DNA of 64,000 nt from Micromonospora pisi (GCF_003633685.1 NZ_RBKT01000001.1:5580001-5644000); one strand, 5' to 3'. Positions 53,677 to 63,591 are shown, counted from the stretch's first letter. Translations and numbers: made by a program. The notes: a model not told the origin generated them from the letters alone.

Positions 53677-53728
53677 TCTGGGCTGCCAGCATCGGAGCAT
53701 GCTCTGGGCCGCCAGCATCGGAGCGTGT
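53677..53728. repeat. 26-bp imperfect tandem repeat
   Basis: Two copies (53677-53702 and 53703-53728) differ at only three positions and a decayed third copy follows, in the gap between ctaD and the MFS gene end. Confidence 0.75.
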
Positions 53729-53738
53729 GCTGGGCGGC

Positions 53739-54992
53739 TCAGCGTGGGCTGGAGGAGCCCGCCCCGCTGGCCGCCAACGTGGCCTCCCCGGTCGGCTCGG
53801 CGGCCGGTGCCGGCCTGGTCGCGGCCCGCTGCCGGCGCCGCAGTTCGAGCGGCAGCACCACCAGCGCGATCACCGTGCCGAGCAGGCCGGTCGCGGCGAA
53901 GCCCCAGGCCGGGGACGAGGCGTCGATGACCGCGCCGGCCGTCGGCGCCCCGATGGCGATGCCAACGGTGATCGCCGAGCCGTGCAGGCCCATCGCCTCA
54001 CCCCGTACGCTCGCCGGTGCCAGCCGGCTCACCGCGTCCGAGCTGGCCGCGAGGGTCGGGGCGCAGAGCGCGCCAGCGGGCAGCAGGGCGAGGCTGAGCA
54101 GCCACCACTGCCCGCCGCCGAGCCCCACCGGAATGGTGGCCAGGCCGAGCAGGATCGTCAGCAGCAGCGGCGAGACCGGTCGGGAGAGCGCGCCGTACGC
54201 GAAGCCGCCGAGGAGCGAGTAGGTGGCCCACATCGTCAGCACCGCACCGGTCCAGCCGACCTGCCCGGCGTCGCGCAACACTGCCACCACGGCGACGTCG
54301 GTGCCGCCGAGCACCAGCGTGCTGGCGGCGGCCAGTGCGAGCAGGCCCACCAGGCGGGGGGTGAGCCAGTCCCGGCGGGCCAGTGGAGCCGCCGGGGTGG
54401 TCGACTCCGACTGGGTACGGGTCGGCGGGTCGAGTACGAACAGGAGCACCCCGGAGAGGACCATGCCGGCGCCGATGGCGTACATGGCGACCTCCGGCGA
54501 CACGGCGGTGGCCAGGAGTACGGCGAGCGCCGGCCCGGTCATGAAGGAGACCTCGACCGACATCGAGTCCAGCGCGTACGCCGGCCGCCGTTGGTCCGGT
54601 GGCACCAGCGCGGCGATCGACTGCCGTACCACCGAGAAGACCGGCAGTGTCAACAGGCCGCCGAGCAGGACCGAGCCGAGCAGGAACGGGTACGACAGGC
54701 TCGGCGCGGCGACCCAGAAGACCGCGGACGCGACGGTGGTGACGATCAGCAGTGGTCGCAGTCCGCGTCGGTCGACCAGCCGGCCGAGCAGGGGTGCGCC
54801 GAGCGCCGAGCCGACCGTCATGAACGCGCCGACCAGACCGGCCGGCCCGTAGCCGTAACCGAGGCCGACCACGTGCAGGGTCATCACCACGGCACTGGCC
54901 GCCATCGGCACCCTGGCCAGGATCGACACCAGCAGCAGTGGCCGCAGTCCGGGAAGCGTGAGCACTTCCCGGTAAGGCTTCATATTCAACAC
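53739..54992 (-). CDS. MFS transporter
   Basis: 417 aa with about 12 hydrophobic helices. The motif A loop is GRLVDRRGLRPLL and the C-terminal half has the matching GALSRPVSPLLL. Family resemblance is to the DHA1/MdfA-like exporters, but the substrate is unknown. GTG 54992 is chosen because AGGAGG stands 8 nt upstream; Met codons at 55013 and 54983 are worse placed. The C-terminus is Ala/Thr-rich. It is the gene next to pncA but in its own transcript, 94 bp away. Confidence 0.87.
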   Translation of the reverse strand: MLNMKPYREVLTLPGLRPLLLVSILARVPMAASAVVMTLHVVGLGYGYGPAGLVGAFMTVGSALGAPLLGRLVDRRGLRPLLIVTTVASAVFWVAAPSLSYPFLLGSVLLGGLLTLPVFSVVRQSIAALVPPDQRRPAYALDSMSVEVSFMTGPALAVLLATAVSPEVAMYAIGAGMVLSGVLLFVLDPPTRTQSESTTPAAPLARRDWLTPRLVGLLALAAASTLVLGGTDVAVVAVLRDAGQVGWTGAVLTMWATYSLLGGFAYGALSRPVSPLLLTILLGLATIPVGLGGGQWWLLSLALLPAGALCAPTLAASSDAVSRLAPASVRGEAMGLHGSAITVGIAIGAPTAGAVIDASSPAWGFAATGLLGTVIALVVLPLELRRRQRAATRPAPAAEPTGEATLAASGAGSSSPR

Positions 54993-55086
54993 GGTCCGTA
55001 CCTCCTGGAACATCTTGGCCCAGTGGTACGGCCCGCGGGCTACCGGATTTCCCCGGTTCCTCGGCGGTGGTGGCGGTCTGCCCGGT

Positions 55087-55668
55087 TCAGGCTGCTTTGA
55101 CCACCGGTTCGCCGCGTAGTGTGACGCCCGCCTCACCCAGTTCGTCCAGCGCCAGTTCGGTGCTGTGGCCGGACACCCCTGCGGTCAGGTCGAGCAGCAC
55201 AGTGGTGTCGAATCCCTCCCGGCGGGCGTCCAGTGCGGTGGCCCGCACACAGTGGTCAGTGGCGATCCCGACCAGTTCGACCGTGTCGACGTCGTGTTCG
55301 CGCAGCCAGTCGGCCAGTCCCGCGCCGTTGTCGGCGTACCCCTCGAACCCGGAGTACGCCGCCGCCCGCTCACCCTTGCGGAACACCGCCTCGATCCGGT
55401 CCGTACGCAGGTTCGGATGGAATTCGGCGCCGGGCGAGCCCGCCACACAGTGGGCCGGCCACGAGTGCGCGTAGTCCGGCACCTCGGCGAAGTGGGCGCC
55501 CGGGTCGACGTGGTAGTCCTTGGTCGCCACGATGTGCCGCCACCGTTGCGGCTCGGCCGCGATCAGGTCGGAGATCGCCGCCGCGACCTCGGCGCCGCCG
55601 CCGACCGCGAGCGAACCGCCCTCGCAGAAGTCGTTCTGCACGTCGACGATGATCAGTGCTCGACTCAT
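55087..55668 (-). CDS. pncA: Nicotinamidase
   Basis: 193 aa. It deamidates nicotinamide to nicotinate. The catalytic triad Asp9 (IIVDVQNDF), Lys98 (FRKGE) and Cys140 (ATDHCVRAT) is complete, with metal ligands in KDYHVDPGAHF and SWPAHCV. It lies 28 bp behind pncB in the same direction, giving the NAD salvage pair. Loss of this activity in mycobacteria gives pyrazinamide resistance; that is family knowledge only. Confidence 0.96.
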   Translation of the reverse strand: MSRALIIVDVQNDFCEGGSLAVGGGAEVAAAISDLIAAEPQRWRHIVATKDYHVDPGAHFAEVPDYAHSWPAHCVAGSPGAEFHPNLRTDRIEAVFRKGERAAAYSGFEGYADNGAGLADWLREHDVDTVELVGIATDHCVRATALDARREGFDTTVLLDLTAGVSGHSTELALDELGEAGVTLRGEPVVKAA

Positions 55669-55696
55669 CTGGGTCGCCTTTCACAGATGTCTTGGT

Positions 55697-56983
55697 TCAG
55701 TTCGTGGGCACGACGGTGACCGGGATCGTCGGATCTCCGGCGGAGAGCTTGAGCCCCTCCCAGGGGATCGAGATGAGGCACTGGCGCAGGTGCTCCCGGG
55801 ACTCGACCAGTCCGGGCAGCTCCACCGGCTCGCCTCCGACCAGGTAGCTGCGCTGGAGCAGCCGGTCGTTCGGCCGGTGGTCGGGCACCCCCTGCGAGAC
55901 CACGATCTCCTCGGTCGCGGTCCCGGTCGGCTTGTGGCGGCGGATCGCCACCTTGCGACCGCCGACGGTCGCCTTGTTCTCCGAGCGTTTGACCACCGGG
56001 CGCCCGTCGACCTCGACCAGCTTGTAGACCAGCCCGGCGGTGGGGGCGCCCGAGCCGGTGACCACCGCGGTTCCGGCGCCGTACATGTCGACCGGTTCGG
56101 CGGCGAGTGCGGCGATCGCGTACTCGTCCAGGTCACCCGACACGATGATCTTCGTCTCGGTCGCGCCGAGCGAGTCGAGCAACTCACGCGAGTGGTGCGC
56201 CAGCACCGACAGGTCACCCGAGTCGATCCGGATCGCCCGCAGGTCCGGGCCGGCGACCGCGATCGCGTTCCGGATGCCCTGGGCGATGTCGTACGTGTCG
56301 ACCAGCAGCGTGGTCCCCTTGCCCTGCGCCGCCACCTGCGAGGCGAACGCGGCCGACTCGTCGTCGTGCAGCAGCGTGAACGCGTGCGCGGCGGTGCCGG
56401 CGGTCGGGATGCCGTACCGCTGGCCGGCGGCCAGGTTGGAGGTGAAGCCGAAACCGGCCAGGTACGCCGACCGGGCGGCGGCGACCGCGGCCTCCTCGTG
56501 GGCGCGCCGGGAACCCATCTCGATCACCGTACGGCCCCGGGCGGCGGTGACCATCCGGGCCGCCGCGGCGGCGATCGCGCAGTCGTGGTTGAGCACCGAC
56601 AACGCCAGCGTCTCCAGCAGTACGCACTCGGCGAAGGTGCCGGAGACGGTCAGGATCGGCGAGCCGGGGAAGAAGAGCTCACCCTCGGCGTACCCCTCGA
56701 TGTCACCGGTGAAGCGGAACCGGGACAGCCAGGCGGCGGTCTGTTCGTCGACCACCCCGGCCTCCCGCAGCCAGGCCAGTTCGGCGTCGTCGAAGCGGAA
56801 GTCGCGGACCAGCTCGACCAGCCGGGCGGTGCCGGCGACCACACCATAGCGTCGGCCGGTGGGCAGTCGACGGGTGAACACCTCGAAGACGCACTGGCGG
56901 TCCGCCGTGCCGTCACGCAGCGCGGCACTGACCATGGTCAGCTCGTAGTGGTCGGTCAGCAACGAGGAATGAGGAGTGCTCAC
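55697..56983 (-). CDS. pncB: Nicotinate phosphoribosyltransferase
   Basis: 428 aa. It makes nicotinate mononucleotide from nicotinate, PRPP and ATP. Family blocks are seen as SLLTDHYELTMVSAALRDG at the start, EMGSRRAHEEAAVAAARSAYLAGFGFTSN in the middle, and VDTYDIAQGIRNAI with IRIDSGDLSVLAH. The GTG start has TAGGCT on its strand 6 nt upstream, so a leaderless transcript is likely. It leads the pncB-pncA pair. In Mycobacterium tuberculosis pncB1 is followed by clpS on the other strand; here other genes intervene. Confidence 0.95.
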   Translation of the reverse strand: MSTPHSSLLTDHYELTMVSAALRDGTADRQCVFEVFTRRLPTGRRYGVVAGTARLVELVRDFRFDDAELAWLREAGVVDEQTAAWLSRFRFTGDIEGYAEGELFFPGSPILTVSGTFAECVLLETLALSVLNHDCAIAAAAARMVTAARGRTVIEMGSRRAHEEAAVAAARSAYLAGFGFTSNLAAGQRYGIPTAGTAAHAFTLLHDDESAAFASQVAAQGKGTTLLVDTYDIAQGIRNAIAVAGPDLRAIRIDSGDLSVLAHHSRELLDSLGATETKIIVSGDLDEYAIAALAAEPVDMYGAGTAVVTGSGAPTAGLVYKLVEVDGRPVVKRSENKATVGGRKVAIRRHKPTGTATEEIVVSQGVPDHRPNDRLLQRSYLVGGEPVELPGLVESREHLRQCLISIPWEGLKLSAGDPTIPVTVVPTN

Positions 56984-57035
56984 CCGCCTAGCCTAAGCGC
57001 GCGCCAGCGCGACCGGGACAGCATGACCGCAGCGT

Positions 57036-59723
57036 TCACGGTCTGGCCTTGCCGTCGTGGTCCGGCAGCGCACGCAGCGCCGGCCACAGCTCGCCGCGCC
57101 CGGTCACGCCGAGCTTGGTGTAGACCCGCTGGAGGTGGTTCTCCACCGTCCTGGTCGAGATGTAGAGCTGCTCGGCGATGTTGCGGCTCGGCACCCCACC
57201 GGCGGCCAGCCGGGCGATCTGGCGTTCCCGTTCGGTCAGTGCCGGCTGCTCGGCGGTCAGCGCCGGTGTGCGTACGGTGTCGCAGCGTTCCAGCAGCGCG
57301 CTCAGCCGTACGTTCGCCTCGTGCGCCCGGGGTGACTTGGCCTCGCGGAGCCGGGCCACCGCCATCGCGGTCGCCTCGGCGGCGTACAGGTTCAGCTCCA
57401 GCTCGTCGAAGCTGCTCGCCACGGCGAGGAGTTCGTCACCGGAGCGGGCGGCGACCGCCCGGGCGTGTCGGGCCAGCAGCGGGGGCAGAACGCCTTCGAC
57501 GGTCTCGGTCAGTTCGGTCAGCCGGTGTGCCACGCTCTGCCGTCGACCGTCCCGGGTCTCCCGGCCGACCTCCAGTTGGGCGCGGTCCAGCCGGACCAGG
57601 TCGTGTAGCGCCAACACCTCGTGCCCGGTGAGACCGTCCCGCCGCAGGTTCCCGACCAGAGTGGTCAGGTGGTCGACGGCCCCTTCCAGGTTGCCGACCG
57701 ACGCGAGTACGGCCGCGCGGGCCTGCTCCCGCCACGGATAGAGGATCTCCATCCCGGGCGAGTGTGTCTGGTCGGAGACGGCCATCGCGTCGGTGGCCTG
57801 CGTGGTGTCGCCCTGTAGCGCCGCCGCGTGGGCCCGTTCGGCGTGGGCCAGGCCGGCGAAGACCCGACTGGTCGCGAGCACCGCGCACGCGTCGGTGCTG
57901 GTCCGCAGCGCCTCCCCGGTCCGGCCGCGCAACCGGGCGGCCTGGGCACGCAGGATTGACAGATAACCGGAGCCGAGCCGGAAGTCGCCGGCCACCGCCA
58001 GGTCGGCGAACTCGGCGGCGACGATCTCGTCGATGCCCTTCAGGTCACCGGCGAGCGCGAGTCGGGTACCCCGGGCCAGTTCCAGGGCGAGTTGCAGGTA
58101 GGGCATGTCGCCCCGCCACAGCGCCTCGTCGGCCGCCACCCCGGTCACCGCACGCCCACTGTGTTGCAGCTCGCCCTGGGCGGCTTGGAGGTGCGCGATC
58201 GTGCACCGGGCCAGTCCCCGGGCGGAGAGTGTCGCCGCCGGCCGGTCCAGCACCGCCCGGCTCAGTCGGAGCGCCTCGGCGAAGTCGAGCTGGTGCAGGC
58301 GCATGATGGCTTCGAACGCGCGGACCCGGGCCCGCGCGGGCGGGTCGACGAGCTGTTCGGCCGCCGCCGAGATCTCCTTGACGGTCGACTGCTCACTCAG
58401 GCCCCAGTACGTCACCATGCCCCGTACGGTCAGCCACCGGCCGCGTCGCTCGTCGGTGGTGACCTGGTCGGCGACGCCGTCCAGGACGCTGATCGCCCGC
58501 TCCGGCTGATCGGTGAACATCAGGATGGTGGCGAGCAGTTCGGCGGCGTCGAAACCGCCGTCGTTCTTGAGCGCCGCCCTGGCCAGTCGGGCGGCGAGCG
58601 GTACGTCGAACCGACCGAACGCCTGGCCGGCCGCGCGGAGCAGCAGCCCGGAGTCCTGCACGGTGTCGGAGTCGAGCCGCCACACCGCCACCCGGAGCAG
58701 GTCGTCCCTCCGGTTCCTGCCAACCCGCTCCACCAGGTCGGCGAGTTCGGCCTTCAGCCGGCGGGCCCGGCTCGCCGGGCACTGCTTGCGGACCAGGTCA
58801 CCGTAGAGCGGGTGGGCCAGGAACACGTTCACCCGGCGGTCGTCGTGTTCCTCACGGATCAGCCCACGATTCTGGACGGCGTCCACGTCCGCCGGCTCGG
58901 TGACGTCCTGCAACAGCCGGATGCCGATCGGTTCGCCGATGGCGACCAGTTCGAGTACCCGGCGTTCTCCGGGGCTGAGTTGCCCGATCCGGGTGTCGAT
59001 CAGCTCTTCCAGGCTCGGGCCCAGTTCCACCGGGCCGGAACGGGTCCAGCTCCAGGTGCCGATGTCGTTCCGGACCAGTTCGTTGTTGGCGACCCCGGCG
59101 AGCACCAGTTCGCGCAGCATCAGCGCGTTGCCCTGGGCGTGCCGGTAGAGCTTGTCGGCGGAGATGCCGTCCAGGTGACCGCCGAGCAGTTCGTCCAGGA
59201 GTTCGTGCGCCTCGGACAGGTCCATCGCCCGCAGTACGGCGTACTCGACCAGGTCGTCCCTCCACAGTGCCCGGATCGAGAGCGGGATCTCCTCGCCGCT
59301 GCGTACCGTGCAGAACACCTTGGCGTTCGCGGAGTGTGCGATCAGGTAGACCAGTGCGGCGGAGGACTGGTCGAGCAGGTGGGCGTCGTCGATGGAGAGC
59401 ACGATGTTGCGCCCGGCGGCCTGCTGCTGGAGGGCGTCGAGGGCCCAGCGCAGCACCCCGGCGGCGGAGAGACCGGCCGGCTGGTCGGCCGGCAGTACCT
59501 GGGCCAGGCCGCCGAACGGCAGCCCACTGGTGGCGATGTTGCCGGAAGCCTGCCAAACTGCGAACTTCTCCGGTGGCAGCCGTTCGACAGCTTCCCGGAG
59601 AAGTCTGCTCTTGCCGATTCCGGCTTCACCACTGAAAATGAGGCCGCGCCCACTCGAACTGGTGGCGGCGGCGGTGATACGGGCGAGTTCAGCCGCGCGG
59701 CCGACGAAGTTCCACAGAACCAT
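57036..59723 (-). CDS. LAL-type LuxR regulator with AAA domain
   Basis: 895 aa from ATG 59723. The N-terminal AAA/STAND ATPase has a good P-loop SGEAGIGKSR (residues 31-40) and Walker B VLSIDDAHLLD. The middle is a long helical TPR-like region. The C-terminal helix-turn-helix is LTERERQIARLAAGGVPSRNIAEQLYISTRTVENHLQRVYTKLG. This is the large ATP-binding LuxR (LAL) class that often acts as a pathway switch in actinomycetes. Its target is unknown. It is divergent from a degenerate GTPase-like gene, which is the natural candidate. The frame is open beyond 59723, but the extension is antisense to that gene. Confidence 0.9.
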   Translation of the reverse strand: MVLWNFVGRAAELARITAAATSSSGRGLIFSGEAGIGKSRLLREAVERLPPEKFAVWQASGNIATSGLPFGGLAQVLPADQPAGLSAAGVLRWALDALQQQAAGRNIVLSIDDAHLLDQSSAALVYLIAHSANAKVFCTVRSGEEIPLSIRALWRDDLVEYAVLRAMDLSEAHELLDELLGGHLDGISADKLYRHAQGNALMLRELVLAGVANNELVRNDIGTWSWTRSGPVELGPSLEELIDTRIGQLSPGERRVLELVAIGEPIGIRLLQDVTEPADVDAVQNRGLIREEHDDRRVNVFLAHPLYGDLVRKQCPASRARRLKAELADLVERVGRNRRDDLLRVAVWRLDSDTVQDSGLLLRAAGQAFGRFDVPLAARLARAALKNDGGFDAAELLATILMFTDQPERAISVLDGVADQVTTDERRGRWLTVRGMVTYWGLSEQSTVKEISAAAEQLVDPPARARVRAFEAIMRLHQLDFAEALRLSRAVLDRPAATLSARGLARCTIAHLQAAQGELQHSGRAVTGVAADEALWRGDMPYLQLALELARGTRLALAGDLKGIDEIVAAEFADLAVAGDFRLGSGYLSILRAQAARLRGRTGEALRTSTDACAVLATSRVFAGLAHAERAHAAALQGDTTQATDAMAVSDQTHSPGMEILYPWREQARAAVLASVGNLEGAVDHLTTLVGNLRRDGLTGHEVLALHDLVRLDRAQLEVGRETRDGRRQSVAHRLTELTETVEGVLPPLLARHARAVAARSGDELLAVASSFDELELNLYAAEATAMAVARLREAKSPRAHEANVRLSALLERCDTVRTPALTAEQPALTERERQIARLAAGGVPSRNIAEQLYISTRTVENHLQRVYTKLGVTGRGELWPALRALPDHDGKARP

Positions 59724-59930
59724 CCACGCAGCATATCGATCTGACTCGTTCCGAGTGTGGCCCGCGACGCGCCGGAGTTGAGTATCGCTACGGATGCTGA
59801 TGAGTAGCGGTGGTGCTCGCAGCGTGCGGGTATCGACACGTAGCGTTTTCTTCGTCCGGGGCTGAATGCCGGACTCGTACCCGTCCGGCGCGATCCGTCG
59901 GGCGCTCCATCTGGTCAGGGAGGCCGCCGC

Positions 59931-61577
59931 ATGGAGTCCGGACCTCGGTTCACCAACATCGGTTCCGGGCCGGTTCGCACGTTCGCCGACGCCGGGGTGG
60001 GCCCGGACCGGCGTCAGGACGTGCCCACGTCGTACGCGGCGCGGCCGGACCATTCCACCACCGTCCCCACCCCACCCGAGCCCGTACGCATCGACCAGCC
60101 GCTGATCGACCCCGTACCCGACGAGCCACTCGCGGTGGTCGCCGTCGGTCCCGCCGGTGGCGGTCGCGATGCCGTGGTCGCCGCCCTGCTCGAAGTCACC
60201 GAGTCCGCCCTGCGGGTGCCCGAGGGGACGTTCCTGGTGATCCGGCACGGCCCGAGGATCACCGGCTCCGCCTACCTGCCCGGATACCGGGAGCCCCACC
60301 CGTACGGCAACGAGGCGACCGGTGCCGGACCGGCGCTCGCCCGGCCGCCCCGCCGGGTCGAACTGACCCTTCCCGAGCCGTTGCTGCGCCGCTTCGACAT
60401 GGTCGACACCCCGCACACCGGCGAACTCGGACCGGCCGGCACCCGGATCCTGCTCGACGTGGTCGACCGGGCCGGCGCGCTGCTCTTCGTCATCTCCGCC
60501 GAGCAGGCGCTGACCGCACCCGATCTCGATCTGCTGACCGAGGTCGCGCGCAGCGACGCGAAGGTCTTCTTCGTGGTGACGCCCGGCGCGGGCGGCTGGC
60601 CCGACCCGGGCGAGACCGACCTGGTCACCGACGTCGACTGGACCGCCGGCCTCGACCCGGAGATCGGGTACGTGCTCACCGACGCCGCCACCGACCCGAT
60701 CCAGGTGATCCTCGACGCCCACCGGGCCGCCCTGCTGGCTGCGGTCCCGTCGCTGGCGGACGCGAAATGGCTGGCCCTGGATCCCGGGCACGAGGACGCG
60801 GGCCATCTCCGCCGGGCGCTGACCGACTGGGCCGAGCCGGCGGCGATGCACCGGGTCGCCGCGCATCCCCCGGTCGCCCCGGACGCCACCCGTACCGTCC
60901 CGGTCGCGTCGACCGCGCACGACTCGGACTGGGCCGACTGGCTAGACCGGGAGGTGCACACGCGGGCGCACCGGCTACGGCAGCACCTCGCGCTCGAACT
61001 CGCCAACATCCACCTCCGCTGTGTGCAGGAACTCGTCTTCGGCGGGGGCTGCCGGGCCCTTCCCGGGGCGCTCGACCGGGAACTGCACGCGCTCTCCCTG
61101 CGGGCGGTCGACGAATCCGACCGGGGCGTGGAACGGATCCTGGCCGAGACCCTCACCCGGGTTTTCGGCACACCCCCGGACGAGGCCGTACGGCGACGGG
61201 TGGCGGTCGCCGTACGGTGGGGCTTCGACGAGGAGCGCAGCGGACGCGAACTGGCCCGGGTACTGCTGGTCACCAGCACCGGCGGAGTGGCCACGGTCAC
61301 CGGGGCGGCGGCGGTGGCGGCGCTGGCGGTCTACCCCGGTGAACTGGGCGGCGTGGTGCTGCCGCCGATCGGAGCCGGTCTTTCCGGCGGCTGCTACCAG
61401 CACTGGCGCAGCCCCTCGAACGCCGACGTCGCCAAGGCCCGGTCCTGGCTCCAGCGCGCACTGCGGGAGGTCGAGCTGGAACTCGCCCGGGAACTGACCC
61501 GGCGGTTCGAAGCGGTCCAGTCGTCCCTCGGCACGGTGCTCCACGACGCGGTCGACCACGGCATCCTGCTCGCCTGA
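59931..61577 (+). CDS. Degenerate dynamin-like/GTPase-fold protein
   Basis: 548 aa from ATG 59931 (GGGAGG 7 nt upstream). A P-loop-like GPAGGGRDA (residues 73-81) has Arg and Asp in place of Lys and Ser, so nucleotide binding may be lost. A G3-like DTPHTG follows, and [10 protein letters not shown] sits where a G4 motif would be. After the head, residues 300-548 are helical, with a Gly/Ala-rich hydrophobic patch ([19 protein letters not shown]) that could touch membrane. I would call it GTPase-fold of dynamin type, with modest certainty. It is divergent from the LAL regulator and upstream of clpS. Confidence 0.65.
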   Translation: MESGPRFTNIGSGPVRTFADAGVGPDRRQDVPTSYAARPDHSTTVPTPPEPVRIDQPLIDPVPDEPLAVVAVGPAGGGRDAVVAALLEVTESALRVPEGTFLVIRHGPRITGSAYLPGYREPHPYGNEATGAGPALARPPRRVELTLPEPLLRRFDMVDTPHTGELGPAGTRILLDVVDRAGALLFVISAEQALTAPDLDLLTEVARSDAKVFFVVTPGAGGWPDPGETDLVTDVDWTAGLDPEIGYVLTDAATDPIQVILDAHRAALLAAVPSLADAKWLALDPGHEDAGHLRRALTDWAEPAAMHRVAAHPPVAPDATRTVPVASTAHDSDWADWLDREVHTRAHRLRQHLALELANIHLRCVQELVFGGGCRALPGALDRELHALSLRAVDESDRGVERILAETLTRVFGTPPDEAVRRRVAVAVRWGFDEERSGRELARVLLVTSTGGVATVTGAAAVAALAVYPGELGGVVLPPIGAGLSGGCYQHWRSPSNADVAKARSWLQRALREVELELARELTRRFEAVQSSLGTVLHDAVDHGILLA

Positions 61578-61668
61578 GATGCGCCGGTTCGTCGGTCACG
61601 GCGAAGTTCCGGATATCGGCGGCGTTCCGGTTCAACAGTTCCCGCGACGCAGTGGCACGATGGAGGGC

Positions 61669-61959
61669 ATGGCGGCTCCCCAGATCGCACCAGTCGAGAC
61701 GCCGGACACCGAGGAGGTGCCGGTCTCCGACCGGGCCTGGGTCACCATCGTGTGGGACGACCCGGTGAATCTGATGTCGTACGTCACGTGGGTGTTCCAG
61801 AAGCTCTTCGGCTACAGCCGTGAGAAGGCCGAGGAGTTGATGCTCGACGTGCACCACAAGGGGCGCGCCGTGGTCTCCAGCGGGGCCCGGGAGCGGATGG
61901 AGCACGATGCCTCCCAGCTGCACGCGTACGGGCTGTGGGCGACGGTCGACCGGTCGTGA
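61669..61959 (+). CDS. clpS: ClpS adaptor protein
   Basis: 96 aa from ATG 61669; ATG 61660 would add three residues. It delivers N-end-rule substrates to ClpC/ClpA-ClpP. The core [46 protein letters not shown]-type region is seen, with the DDPVN loop and His in DVHHKG. Neighbours match the actinobacterial clpS-DUF2017 pair. Confidence 0.95.
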   Translation: MAAPQIAPVETPDTEEVPVSDRAWVTIVWDDPVNLMSYVTWVFQKLFGYSREKAEELMLDVHHKGRAVVSSGARERMEHDASQLHAYGLWATVDRS

Positions 61960-62023
61960 AGACTGGGCAACGGGTCGACCGGGCCGGTCGAGCGGGCGAG
62001 GGTGACGGGGAAGCGGAGTGAGC

Positions 62024-62518
62024 ATGTTCCGGCGGTACGGCGAGCACTGCGTGGCCACGTTCGCGACGGACGAGATCCGGGTCCTGCGTAAGGTCGCCGG
62101 TGAGGTTGTGGGACTGCTCACCGACGGCTTCGACCATGACGATCCGGTGGTCGGTCGGCTCTTCCCGGACATCTACCCCGACGATCCGGGCAACTCGGCC
62201 GAGTTCCGCCGCTACACCGAGGGCGACCTCAAGACCGGCAAGATCGATCAGGCCGGGGCGATCCTCGCCGCGCTCCCCCCGGAGACCGGGGGTGAGGTAC
62301 GTCTCGATGCCGAGGCGGCCGAGGCCTGGCTCCGCGCCCTCAACGACGCCCGACTGGCGATGGGCGTACGGCTGGAGATCAAGGACGGCACCGACCTGAG
62401 TGACGAACTCGACCAGGCCCTCGTGGCGGACCCGACCTCGAGCCGGGTCTTCCAGCTCTCCGTCTACGCCTACCTCGGCTACCTCCAGGAGTCCCTGCTC
62501 AACGCCCTCGTCGACTAG
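62024..62518 (+). CDS. DUF2017 protein
   Basis: 164 aa from ATG 62024 (GGAG 5 nt upstream; GTG 62018 is alternative). It is helical and acidic with the family pattern EIRVLRKVAGEVVGLL, PDIYPDDPGNSAEFRRYTEGDLK and WLRALNDARLAMGVRLEI. DUF2017 proteins follow clpS in Actinobacteria (as Rv1332 in M. tuberculosis); the function is unknown, though co-location suggests a link to proteolysis. Confidence 0.9.
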   Translation: MFRRYGEHCVATFATDEIRVLRKVAGEVVGLLTDGFDHDDPVVGRLFPDIYPDDPGNSAEFRRYTEGDLKTGKIDQAGAILAALPPETGGEVRLDAEAAEAWLRALNDARLAMGVRLEIKDGTDLSDELDQALVADPTSSRVFQLSVYAYLGYLQESLLNALVD

Positions 62519-62538
62519 CTCCGACGCCAAAGTACGTC

Positions 62539-62593
62539 GACAAGGAAGGGCCCCTTGTTATCGCCAGGCGATAACAAGGGGCCCTTCCTTGTC
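62539..62593. repeat. Long perfect palindrome, REP-like, copy 2
   Basis: Arms of 27 nt (62539-62565 and 62567-62593) around a single-base loop. Shares AAGGAAGGGCCCCTT, then TTA and CGC, with copy 1 at 2322-2378. It lies between convergent genes 20 bp past the DUF2017 stop, again in the terminator position. Confidence 0.92.
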
Positions 62594-62611
62594 CGCCCGC
62601 GAGCGGGCGGC

Positions 62612-63475
62612 TCAGCCGAAGGTGAGCGCGGCCAGTTCGTCGTCGTCCAGGGTCAGCGCGGCGGCTGCCACCGAATCGAGGATCGACTCCGGGCGGCTCG
62701 CCCCGGGGATCGGGATGACCACCGGCGACTGGGCCAGGTGCCAGGCCAGGCAGATCTGCTGCGGGCTGACCCCACGGGACGCGGCCACGTCGGCGAAGGG
62801 CTGGAACCGGCTGCCCAACTGCGCGGCCTGGGCGATGCCGCCCAGCGGCGCCCAGGGCAGGAAGGCGATGCCCAGTTCGTCGCAGAGCATCAGTTCCGGC
62901 TCGGAGCTGCGGAACGCGGGGGAGAACTGGTTCTGCACCGAGACCAGTCGGCCGCCGAGGACCTCCTGGGCCTCCCGGATCTGCGCCGGGTTGGCGTTCG
63001 AGATGCCGGCCATCTGGATCTTGCCCTCGTCGAGCAGGTCCCGCAGGACGCCGATCGAGTCCGCGTACGGGACCGACGGGTCCGGGCGGTGGTGCTGGTA
63101 GAGGCCGATCGACTCGACGCCGAGCCGCTTGAGTGATGCCTCACAGGCGGCCCGGAGCGACTCGGGTCGACCGTCGCTGCCCCAGCTGCCGTCGCCGGGC
63201 CGGAACATCCCGCCCTTGGTGGCCACCAGCACGTCCGAGCTGTCGCCCCCGTAGCTGGCCAGCGCCCGCGCGATCAACGACTCGTTGTGGCCGACCTCGT
63301 CGGCGTGTATGTGATAGGCGTTCGCCGTGTCGATCAGGGTGACACCGGCGTCGAGCGCGGTGTGGATGGTACGGATCGACCGGCTCTCGTCGTCCGGGCG
63401 ACCCTCGATCGACATCGGCATACCGCCGAGCCCGATCGCGCTCACCTCGACCGCACCGATGCGGCGGTTCTTCAT
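62612..63475 (-). CDS. Aldo/keto reductase, YajO/Tas type
   Basis: 287 aa. The catalytic set is Asp49 and Tyr54 (LIDTANAYHI), Lys87 (VATKGG) and a His in LYQHHRPDP. Late blocks PIPGASRPESILDSV mark the NADPH site. AAGGAGG precedes the ATG 8 nt upstream. This gene lies on the opposite strand between DUF2017 and mec, where M. tuberculosis has the unrelated hydrolase Rv1333. The substrate is unknown. Confidence 0.92.
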   Translation of the reverse strand: MKNRRIGAVEVSAIGLGGMPMSIEGRPDDESRSIRTIHTALDAGVTLIDTANAYHIHADEVGHNESLIARALASYGGDSSDVLVATKGGMFRPGDGSWGSDGRPESLRAACEASLKRLGVESIGLYQHHRPDPSVPYADSIGVLRDLLDEGKIQMAGISNANPAQIREAQEVLGGRLVSVQNQFSPAFRSSEPELMLCDELGIAFLPWAPLGGIAQAAQLGSRFQPFADVAASRGVSPQQICLAWHLAQSPVVIPIPGASRPESILDSVAAAALTLDDDELAALTFG

Positions 63476-63591
63476 GGCGGAGCCCTCCTTGCATTGAGTT
63501 TCCGCTAACAGCTTCCCTCCCGGTGGCCGGGCTAACCCGGTTGGGGTCCCACCCGATGAGGTGGCCGGAGTTGGTGCGCCGGAACAGGCGG

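Noticed and set aside
59724-60920. N-terminal extension of the LAL regulator
   Set aside because: It would overlap the whole start of the GTPase-like gene, which has its own good ribosome site, and lacks domain content.
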